DNA from: an uncultured Flavobacteriales bacterium
GTDB taxonomy: Bacteria > Bacteroidota > Bacteroidia > Flavobacteriales > Crocinitomicaceae
Assembly: GCA_946479125.1 (NCBI GenBank)
Contig: CAMLET010000214.1
Coordinates: 1-6,166, forward strand
DNA: 6,166 nt
Direction of reading: 5' to 3'
Shown here: positions 1 to 5,266 of the stretch, piece after piece
Layout of the letters: every line of letters starts with the position of its first letter
Position numbering within the stretch: position 1 is the first letter of the stretch
The notes under the pieces: model-generated
The model's database searches: none
The model's input: the letters and a program-made list of their open reading frames with translations, nothing else
Told to the model about the DNA's origin: nothing
Made by a program: the position numbers and the translations under genes

Positions 1-1
1 A

Positions 2-64
2 GTAGGATTAAATCGCTATTTCATCACAAAATCAAGTGTTTGGGGAATTCCTACTAAAAATTAG
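2..64 (+). CDS. Possible C-terminal end of an upstream gene (partial, left edge)
   Basis: From the left edge, the frame starting at base 2 is open for 20 codons and ends in TAG at 62-64. The peptide ends in a mixed, protein-like stretch (…RYFITKSSVWGIPTKN). I do not recognise it, and it is too short to assign to a family. The frame starting at base 1 is also open (to TAA at 55-57), so the choice rests only on how protein-like the peptide looks. If real, this gene converges on the dipeptidase gene, with about 65 bp between the two stop codons. It could equally be non-coding spacer. Confidence 0.25.
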   Translation, partial: VGLNRYFITKSSVWGIPTKN

Positions 65-103
65 GAGTAATGAGATTCCTAGTTGGGATTAGGAGATGGA
101 GTA
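48..103. repeat. Two tandem 28-bp units, each with a TCCTA-N8-TAGGA inverted repeat
   Basis: Units 48-75 and 76-103 both begin TTCCTA and carry ATTAGGAG in the same place. By eye, 15 of the first 20 positions agree. Each unit contains the inverted repeat TCCTA / TAGGA (49-53 with 62-66, and 77-81 with 90-94) around an 8-base loop. Related words (TAATGAG, TTATGAG, TAGGATTA at 3-10) lie nearby. The stems are short and AT-rich and no strong U-tract follows on either strand, so this is a weak terminator candidate at best. It may instead be a decayed intergenic repeat. Confidence 0.5.
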
Positions 104-129
104 TTAGTTATGAGTTATCAAAATCATCT

Positions 130-939
130 TTATTTTTCAGGTAAAAGTTCAAACTTCACAATACCATACCTACTTTTCGAAACAGCTCTGGAATACGCAT
201 TGAAATGCCACCATTCTGAAGGAATTCCACTGAAATTCTGGCTTCGCATCATTTTACGAAGTAGTTCGCGATTGGCAATATGAACTTTAGTTAATTCACC
301 ACTCGCCAAAAATTGTTTTTCTAAACTCGGGTAAGCGATCTTTCGAATATCATCATATCCAGCTCCCATATCTAAAGGAACGCGTTTCGCATCACAAATC
401 GTTAAATCAACTGCTGCACCATAATTATGAACGCTTCCGTTAGCTGGATTACTCACGAATAATCCACGTTGAGCAACAGGAATAGAATCCAAAGCATTCC
501 ACATTTCCCATTGAACACTTAACGGTCGAACACCATCATAAACCAATAAATGGTAATTCGAATTGGTAGAAGTGAGTTTTTCCTGGATCTTGGATAATTT
601 TCGAACAATATCTACCTGTAAATAAAGCTTATCCAAAGTGTCGTACAACACATGATGCATGAAATTATCGGTCGACGCGTACTTCAAATCCCAATAAATA
701 TGCGAATTGAATGCATCAACAGGAACCAATGTGTCTTTTCCGTTTAAAAGAAAAATGCCTTTTGACGATTTTGGCGATAACGAATCTTTCAAGTTCTTCG
801 TTTTCTCTTGTTCTTTCAATAAAGAATCTAACTGGGCTTTGAGTTCCTGTGCACCACTATTTACCTCGTCTGCAGAACTATTTGAACCACATGAGAAAAC
901 CAATAGTGATAAAACACACACAAAAGTCACGTTTCGCAT
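130..939 (-). CDS. D-alanyl-D-alanine dipeptidase, M15D family (VanX/DdpX-like), predicted lipoprotein
   Basis: This 269-residue protein is a zinc D,D-dipeptidase expected to split D-Ala-D-Ala. The zinc-site signature SxHxxGxAxD is present (S169, H171, G174, D178), and the EWWH motif at 242-245 supplies the catalytic Glu (E242) and third zinc ligand (H245). YDGVRP at 134-139 carries the Arg (R138) that matches the transition-state arginine of VanX. The N-terminus is a lipoprotein signal peptide with lipobox LVFSC and Cys17, followed by a Ser/Asp/Glu-rich linker and a short charged, probably helical stretch (about 25-55) before the catalytic domain. This places the enzyme in the periplasm, tethered to a membrane, unlike cytoplasmic VanX. 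There is no vanH, vanA or vanRS homologue beside it, so a role in peptidoglycan turnover or D-Ala recovery is more likely than glycopeptide resistance. The ATG at 939-937 is supported because the signal peptide begins there. It is transcribed divergently from the aminotransferase gene. Confidence 0.9.
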   Translation of the reverse strand: MRNVTFVCVLSLLVFSCGSNSSADEVNSGAQELKAQLDSLLKEQEKTKNLKDSLSPKSSKGIFLLNGKDTLVPVDAFNSHIYWDLKYASTDNFMHHVLYDTLDKLYLQVDIVRKLSKIQEKLTSTNSNYHLLVYDGVRPLSVQWEMWNALDSIPVAQRGLFVSNPANGSVHNYGAAVDLTICDAKRVPLDMGAGYDDIRKIAYPSLEKQFLASGELTKVHIANRELLRKMMRSQNFSGIPSEWWHFNAYSRAVSKSRYGIVKFELLPEK

Positions 940-982
940 AGAGCAAAAATGATGATTTTCATCGTTATACCGACAATCTGCT

Positions 983-990
983 TAAATTTG
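983..990 (+). promoter_or_regulatory. Bacteroidota-type -7 promoter box for the aminotransferase operon
   Basis: TAAATTTG matches the Bacteroidota -7 consensus TAnnTTTG exactly and lies 22 bp before the ATG at 1013. This suggests a short leader starting near 995-1000. No clean -33 TTTG is present at the usual distance; a T-run at 956-959 is the nearest candidate and sits slightly too far upstream. The 73-bp gap is shared with the divergent dipeptidase gene, for which I see no convincing promoter box. Confidence 0.55.
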
Positions 991-1012
991 CGCTAGATAA
1001 ATTAAACAAACA

Positions 1013-2212
1013 ATGCCAAAAATTTCGCAAAAGGCCATAGATATGCCTGCATCGCCAATTCGTAAATTGGTCCCTTACGCAGAGAAAGCAAAGAAAAGTG
1101 GAAAAACTGTATACCACTTGAACATTGGTCAGCCGGATATTGAAACTCCTGAAGTGGCTTTAAAGGCTATTCGAAATTTTGAACCGAAAGTGATTGAATA
1201 CAGTCACTCTGCTGGTTTCGAATCGTACAGAACAAAATTAGCAGCTACTTACCAAAAGAGTGGTTTGCCTGTAAATACTGAAGATATTATCATCACAACT
1301 GGTGGATCAGAAGCATTGATCTTCGGATTTATGTCGACATGTAATCCAGGTGATGAAGTGATTATTCCTGAACCGTTTTACGCAAACTACAATGGTTTTG
1401 CGGTAACTGCAGGATTGGAGGTTGTTCCCGTAACAGCTAATATTGAATCTGGTTTTGCATTGCCTCCGGTTGCTCAAATCGAAGCGAAAATCACTTCAAA
1501 AACAAAAGCAATTGTTATTTGTAATCCGGGAAATCCAACGGGATATTTGTATTCTAAAGAAGAATTGGAGCAATTGCGTGATATCGTTAAGAAACATGAT
1601 CTGTTCTTGTTCGCTGACGAAGTTTACCGTGAATTCTGTTACGATGGTGCTCAACCTTTCTCTGTTTTGAACTTAGAAGGAATTGAGAACAATGTAATCA
1701 TGATCGATTCTGTTTCTAAGCGTTATTCCATGTGTGGAGCACGAATTGGAGCTTTGGTTTCGAAGAACAAGGAAGTAATGGCTGCAGCGTTGAAGTTCGG
1801 ACAAGCACGTTTGTCTCCTCCAACTGTTGACCAGGTTGCTTCTGAAGCGGCTTTGGAAACACCTCAATCTTATTTTGACGATGTAGTTGCTGAATATGTT
1901 GAGCGCAGAAATATTATGGTTGACGGATTAAACGCTATTCCTGGTGTATTTTGTCCAAAACCAAGTGGAGCATTCTACTGTGTTGCTAAATTCCCAGTTG
2001 ATAATGCGGAGAAATTCTGCCAATGGTTATTAGAAGACTTCGAATTTGAAGGTCAAACAGTGATGATGGCACCAGCAAATGGTTTCTACGCAACTCCGGG
2101 AGCTGGAGAACAAGAAGCTAGAATCGCATACGTATTGAATAAAGAGAATCTAAAAAATGCCGTAATTTGTTTAGCAGAAGCATTAAAGGTTTATCCTGGT
2201 AGAACAAATTAA
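1013..2212 (+). CDS. PLP-dependent class I/II aminotransferase (aspartate aminotransferase-like)
   Basis: This 399-residue cytoplasmic fold-type I aminotransferase transfers an amino group to a 2-oxo acid through pyridoxal phosphate. The Schiff-base lysine is K236 in SVSKRYSMCGARIG (233-246), with the phosphate-binding Arg at 244. Other family marks are GGSEA (97-101, cofactor phosphate contact), NPGNPTG (171-177, including the Asn facing the PLP ring), DEVY (202-205, the Asp that pairs with the pyridine nitrogen) and the substrate-carboxylate Arg R370 in EARIAYV. Its length is normal for the family and it looks intact. Asp/2-oxoglutarate is the usual guess for this subgroup, but aromatic or other substrates cannot be excluded from sequence. 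It is the first gene of a three-gene operon, with only 2 bp between its TAA and the next ATG. A good -7 box lies just upstream. Confidence 0.88.
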   Translation: MPKISQKAIDMPASPIRKLVPYAEKAKKSGKTVYHLNIGQPDIETPEVALKAIRNFEPKVIEYSHSAGFESYRTKLAATYQKSGLPVNTEDIIITTGGSEALIFGFMSTCNPGDEVIIPEPFYANYNGFAVTAGLEVVPVTANIESGFALPPVAQIEAKITSKTKAIVICNPGNPTGYLYSKEELEQLRDIVKKHDLFLFADEVYREFCYDGAQPFSVLNLEGIENNVIMIDSVSKRYSMCGARIGALVSKNKEVMAAALKFGQARLSPPTVDQVASEAALETPQSYFDDVVAEYVERRNIMVDGLNAIPGVFCPKPSGAFYCVAKFPVDNAEKFCQWLLEDFEFEGQTVMMAPANGFYATPGAGEQEARIAYVLNKENLKNAVICLAEALKVYPGRTN

Positions 2213-2214
2213 AC

Positions 2215-3498
2215 ATGGAACTCGTCCTCATATTAGTCCTGATCTTACTAAATGGTGTCTTTTCCATGGCGGAAATTGCTACCGTTTCGGCCAGGAAATC
2301 AAAATTAGATGCTGCTGCAAAACGCGGTGATAAAAGTGCGAAAATGGTTCTGGAAACCTTACAAGCACCTAATCGCTTCCTTTCTACAGTTCAAATTGGA
2401 ATTACACTTATTGGAATTTTAACGGGTATTTTCTCCGGAGAAAAAATGACAACCGACATTGAAGGCTTTTACGAAGGTTTTGCTTCACTAAAAAAATATG
2501 CTCCTTTTCTGTCAGTAACTACTGTTGTTGTTATCATCACTTTCTTTTCCCTTGTATTGGGAGAATTGGTGCCAAAACGCATTGGTTTAACCAATCCAGA
2601 AGCTATTGCAAAAACAATGGCACGTCCAATGCGCATTATCTCTCAAATCACTTCACCGTTTGTTTGGCTACTCACAACCACTTCAGATTTATTGCTTAAG
2701 CTTTTACGAGTTAAACAATCTTCTGAGAGCAAAGTAACGGAGGAGGAAATTAAAGCTATCATTCAGGAAGGAACAGAAGGAGGAGAAGTTCAGGAGATTG
2801 AGCAAGACATCGTGGAGCGCGTTTTCCATTTGGGAGACAGAACCGTGAGCTCGTTAATGACACATAGAAACGACGTTATCTTCATTGATATTCACGACAA
2901 CGTTGATGAAGTTCGTGAACAGGTAGAAAAAGAAATTCACTCTGTTTATCCCGTTTTTGACGAAGAAAGAGAACACGTTGTTGGTGTTGTACTATTGAAA
3001 GATCTATTCAGAACCATCAATCAGGAAGATTTCAAACTCAGCGACCTTCTTCTAAAACCACACTTTCTGAACGAAAACATCTCAGCATACGAAGCCCTGG
3101 TGCATTTTAAGGAAACAAAAACGCACTATGGAATCATTACCGACGAATTTGGTCAGACACAAGGAATTGTGACGCTAAACGACTTGTTGCAAGCTCTTGT
3201 GGGTGATTTCAACGATTTCTACGCAGAAGAATTTGAATTCGTAGAACGTGCTGATGGTTCGTGGTTAATTGATGGACAATATCCGATTGCTGAATTCTTT
3301 AGAAGGTTTAACCTTGAAGAACAACTAGGTGATCTGCCATTTACGACACTTGGAGGTTTACTTTTGAATGAATCGCGTTCAGTACCAACAACAGGACAAA
3401 TCATTACATGGTTGAACTTCGAAATGGAAGTGGTTGACATGGACGGTGCCCGAATTGATAAGATTCTGGTACGATTGATTGAAAACGAAAAGGAATAA
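2215..3498 (+). CDS. CNNM/CorC-HlyC family membrane protein (DUF21 + CBS pair + CorC_HlyC domain)
   Basis: This is a 427-residue inner-membrane protein of the old 'hemolysin' (UPF0053/TlyC) family, whose characterised relatives transport or control Mg2+ and sometimes Co2+. The N-terminal DUF21 transmembrane domain spans about 1-175, with hydrophobic segments near 3-18, 56-74, 97-118 and 140-163. It carries the conserved NGVFSMAEIA at 13-22 and the GELVPK signature at 116-121. A linker with an acidic EEEIKAIIQEG-type segment follows, then two CBS repeats (about 208-265 and 275-330), which in relatives bind adenine nucleotides. A C-terminal CorC_HlyC domain covers about 340-422. The start is fixed by the first membrane helix and lies 2 bp after the aminotransferase stop; the stop overlaps the endonuclease III start. 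Hemolytic activity should not be inferred from the name. The gliding-motility homologue GldE was considered but the N-terminus and neighbours do not fit. Confidence 0.88.
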   Translation: MELVLILVLILLNGVFSMAEIATVSARKSKLDAAAKRGDKSAKMVLETLQAPNRFLSTVQIGITLIGILTGIFSGEKMTTDIEGFYEGFASLKKYAPFLSVTTVVVIITFFSLVLGELVPKRIGLTNPEAIAKTMARPMRIISQITSPFVWLLTTTSDLLLKLLRVKQSSESKVTEEEIKAIIQEGTEGGEVQEIEQDIVERVFHLGDRTVSSLMTHRNDVIFIDIHDNVDEVREQVEKEIHSVYPVFDEEREHVVGVVLLKDLFRTINQEDFKLSDLLLKPHFLNENISAYEALVHFKETKTHYGIITDEFGQTQGIVTLNDLLQALVGDFNDFYAEEFEFVERADGSWLIDGQYPIAEFFRRFNLEEQLGDLPFTTLGGLLLNESRSVPTTGQIITWLNFEMEVVDMDGARIDKILVRLIENEKE

Positions 3499-4142
3499 TG
3501 ACCAAGAAGGAGAAAGCACAATACGTTATTGACGAATTGGAAAAGATTTACCCGGAAGTTCCTGTTCCCTTAGATCACACGGATGCTTACACTTTATTGA
3601 TCGCTGTTTTACTGAGTGCTCAATGTACGGATGTTCGTGTAAATCAGATTACTCCTCTACTCTTTGCTAAAGCCAGAAATCCACAGGCAATGATCAAACT
3701 GACGCCTGAAGAAATTCGTGAGATTATTAAACCTTGTGGTTTAAGTCCAAGAAAATCGCAGGCTATTTACGACTTGTCACACATGATCATTAACCTTCAT
3801 GGTGGAGAAGTTCCTGACAATTTCGAAGATTTAGAAGCCATGCCCGGAGTTGGTCATAAAACGGCTTCTGTAGTAATGTCTCAGGCATTTGGCGTTCCCG
3901 CATTTCCGGTAGACACGCATATTCATCGTTTAATGGTTCGTTGGGGTCTAACTTCAGGTAAAAATGTTGAAGAAACTGAACGTGATGCGAAAAAACTCTT
4001 TCCGAGAGAGTTGTGGAACAAACTTCATCTGCAGATCATTTTCTACGGAAGAAGTCATAGTCCGGCACGTTCACCAAAAGCAGAGATCGATTACATCACT
4101 GCAGCCATTGGAACAAAGCAAGCTTTAGCAGAGTTGAAATAA
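3498..4142 (+). CDS. nth: Endonuclease III, DNA glycosylase/AP lyase (iron-sulphur cysteines absent)
   Basis: This 214-residue enzyme should remove oxidised pyrimidines from DNA and nick the resulting abasic site in base-excision repair. It has the HhH-GPD fold: LLSAQCTD at 38-45, a helix-hairpin-helix at about 113-125 (AMPGVGHKTASVV) with catalytic Lys121, and VDTHIHR at 138-144 with catalytic Asp139. Oddly, the C-terminal [4Fe-4S] loop (C-x6-C-x2-C-x5-C in the E. coli enzyme) has no cysteine at all. The matching region after FYGR (182-185) reads SHSPARSPKAEIDYI, and the only cysteines in the protein are C43 and C80. The reading frame runs cleanly to the stop, so this looks like genuine loss and not a frameshift. 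Translation is probably coupled to the upstream gene through the TAATG overlap at 3496-3500. Confidence 0.93.
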   Translation: MTKKEKAQYVIDELEKIYPEVPVPLDHTDAYTLLIAVLLSAQCTDVRVNQITPLLFAKARNPQAMIKLTPEEIREIIKPCGLSPRKSQAIYDLSHMIINLHGGEVPDNFEDLEAMPGVGHKTASVVMSQAFGVPAFPVDTHIHRLMVRWGLTSGKNVEETERDAKKLFPRELWNKLHLQIIFYGRSHSPARSPKAEIDYITAAIGTKQALAELK

Positions 4143-4146
4143 CAAT

Positions 4147-4226
4147 AAGAGGAAGGCCAAAAGAGGAAGTGAAGAAAAGTCACAGGATCATATAGATCTT
4201 TTGTCTTTAGTCTTTTCTCTTTCGTC
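4147..4226. repeat. Degenerate 7-bp-periodic purine/pyrimidine spacer with imperfect inverted symmetry
   Basis: The right half (4199-4226) is four consecutive 7-mers: TTTTGTC, TTTAGTC, TTTTCTC, TTTCGTC. The left half is purine-rich and contains AAGAGGAAG twice, 14 bp apart (4147-4155 and 4161-4169), that is, two 7-bp steps. The halves meet at GATC-ATATA-GATC (4186-4198) and can fold into a long, mismatched hairpin. It lies just after the endonuclease III stop, so it might end or protect the operon transcript, but no clean GC stem with a U-tract is present. Origin and function are unknown. Confidence 0.55.
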
Positions 4227-4271
4227 TAGTACAAGTTTTTAACACTTCTCGCCCAGTTTTGGATTTTGTCT

Positions 4272-4279
4272 TATCTTGG
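4272..4279 (+). promoter_or_regulatory. Weak candidate -7 box for the lipoprotein gene
   Basis: TATCTTGG matches TAnnTTTG at all but one fixed position and lies 22 bp before the ATG at 4302, the same spacing as the stronger box upstream of 1013. No -33 TTTG is visible at the expected distance. If it is used, transcription would start inside or after the region that a longer TTG-initiated reading frame would need, which supports the shorter start. Confidence 0.3.
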
Positions 4280-4301
4280 TACCAAACCAGTACAAATATT
4301 T

Positions 4302-4919
4302 ATGAAAAAGACATTTTTTAAAGTTGCTCTATTCGCCGGATTGCTAGTAGGATCAACTACCTTGTTTTACAGTTGCTCAGGTTCAACTAGTACAAGTTCG
4401 GAAATCAATGAATTGATCGACGCTGAAGAATCGGTTCAAAAAATCCATTCAGATTCATTAGCTGTGGATGTTGAATTGCCATCCAGTATGATTTCAACAA
4501 CTTCACTTGATGCAGGTGTTCCTTTTCAATACATGAACGGAACAGAAGAAATCTATATGATTGGCAACAAAGAGCCTTCTAAAGAAGCAGAAGACGCTTT
4601 ACGTTACATGGCAAAATTCGACGACAAGAAAGATTTAAGTACAAACTACTTGAACTACACGCTCGACTTAATGAAGGAAAACGAAACAACGTTAACGAAT
4701 GTTTCTGCTGCAAAAGTTCTTAAAGCGAAGAACGCAAAAGGAACTTTGGTTTCAGTAGAAGGATCTCGAGTTGGTATTCCAGCTCCAATTGCATACTGGA
4801 TTGCAACTTTCGATCACAAAGGAAACGTTTACAAATTTATCTTCTGGACATTGGCTTCTCAAAAGAAAGATGTTGAAGAAAAAGCTGTAAAAGCATTAAG
4901 CTCATTGAAATTCGATTAA
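4302..4919 (+). CDS. Predicted lipoprotein of unknown function
   Basis: This is a 205-residue exported protein when started at the ATG at 4302. That start gives a textbook lipoprotein signal: MKKTFFKVAL, a hydrophobic core, lipobox LFYSC with Cys25, then a Ser/Thr/Gly linker. An in-frame TTG at 4266 would add 12 residues in front of the signal peptide and is unlikely. The mature part has an acidic stretch (about 35-60), a middle region with EAEDALRYMAKFDDKKD (about 95-111), and a C-terminal part with WIATFDHKGNVYKFIF (167-181) ending in KAVKALSSLKFD. That ending loosely recalls PsbP/DcrB-like folds, in which a strand pair is followed by a helix and a final 'SLKF', but this is only a shape resemblance. 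I do not recognise the family. It appears monocistronic, between the 7-bp-repeat spacer and a strong terminator. Confidence 0.8.
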   Translation: MKKTFFKVALFAGLLVGSTTLFYSCSGSTSTSSEINELIDAEESVQKIHSDSLAVDVELPSSMISTTSLDAGVPFQYMNGTEEIYMIGNKEPSKEAEDALRYMAKFDDKKDLSTNYLNYTLDLMKENETTLTNVSAAKVLKAKNAKGTLVSVEGSRVGIPAPIAYWIATFDHKGNVYKFIFWTLASQKKDVEEKAVKALSSLKFD

Positions 4920-4939
4920 GAACAATTTAATTAAAATAC

Positions 4940-4974
4940 AAAAGCCCCGTTCTCCTATGAGTCCGGGGCTTTTT
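4940..4974. terminator. Strong intrinsic terminator, probably bidirectional
   Basis: AAAAGCCCCG (4940-4949) pairs perfectly with CGGGGCTTTT (4964-4973), a 10-bp stem, and the loop can add CTC/GAG (4952-4954 with 4959-4961). The plus strand runs into TTTTTCTTT. On the minus strand the stem is followed by TTTTGTATTTT, so the same hairpin can also end the converging transcript of the small lipoprotein and M61 peptidase genes. It sits 20 bp after the stop of the plus-strand lipoprotein gene. Confidence 0.9.
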
Positions 4975-5037
4975 CTTTATAAAATCTAGTATTCTTTAAC
5001 TCGTGAATCTTTACGGTGGAATCTTTTCATTTCAGGA

Positions 5038-5256
5038 TTATTTCTTCACGGTATCATGAAAAGTCCAGTCAGTTCTTGTACTTGTGTCTCTATTTTTTCT
5101 CCTATAATTGTTCTGTTCAATGAGTTTCATGTTCTCTTCAATTGCTGAATTCGTTTTTTCGACTTGTTTAGTTACTTCGTCGGCAGCAACTTCTTCAGCA
5201 CACGCAGAAAACAAAATCAGTATTGAGCAGCTTATTATGATTGATGCTATTTTCAT
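5038..5256 (-). CDS. Small predicted lipoprotein (72 residues)
   Basis: The N-terminus is a clear lipoprotein signal peptide: MK, the hydrophobic core IASIIISCSILILF, and lipobox LFSAC with Cys19. The mature chain is only 54 residues. It begins AEEVAADEV, an acidic stretch next to the lipidated Cys that resembles the acidic surface-export signals described for Bacteroidota lipoproteins (inference). A charged, probably helical stretch (about 25-50, EVTKQVEKTNSAIEENMK) and a basic, Thr-rich tail ending HDTVKK follow. No enzyme motif is seen and I do not recognise the family. It starts 10 bp after the M61 peptidase stop on the same strand, so the two are very likely co-transcribed. It could be a small partner of that peptidase or an unrelated passenger. 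Confidence 0.75.
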   Translation of the reverse strand: MKIASIIISCSILILFSACAEEVAADEVTKQVEKTNSAIEENMKLIEQNNYRRKNRDTSTRTDWTFHDTVKK

Positions 5257-5266
5257 TATTTCAAGT

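Noticed and set aside
83..283. Plus-strand reading frame overlapping the end of the dipeptidase gene
   Set aside because: It lies mostly antisense to a well-supported gene, starts in repetitive spacer and has no recognisable domain or signal peptide.
130..939. Vancomycin-resistance gene vanX
   Set aside because: The catalytic motifs fit the family, but the protein has a lipoprotein signal peptide and no van genes are adjacent, so a resistance role is not supported.
940..1012. Promoter for the dipeptidase gene in the divergent gap
   Set aside because: On the minus strand no TAnnTTTG box with proper spacing is present. The closest match (CATTTTTG) ends only a few bases before the start codon, so I do not call it.
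2215..3498. GldE, a gliding-motility protein of the same DUF21/CBS/CorC architecture
   Set aside because: The N-terminus begins directly with the NGVFSMAEIA type of DUF21, and the usual gldD/ssb/mutY neighbourhood is missing; the neighbour is endonuclease III, not MutY. The general CNNM/CorC label is safer.
3219..3521. 100-codon minus-strand frame across the CNNM/endonuclease III junction
   Set aside because: It is antisense to two strongly supported genes, is very rich in Ser/Arg/Asn as antisense frames often are, and shows no domain.
4226..4400. 12-bp direct repeat CTAGTACAAGTT (in the spacer near 4226 and again inside the lipoprotein gene near 4388)
   Set aside because: One perfect 12-mer pair is about what chance gives in a window of this size. 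One copy is in coding sequence, and no element boundary or duplication is visible between them.
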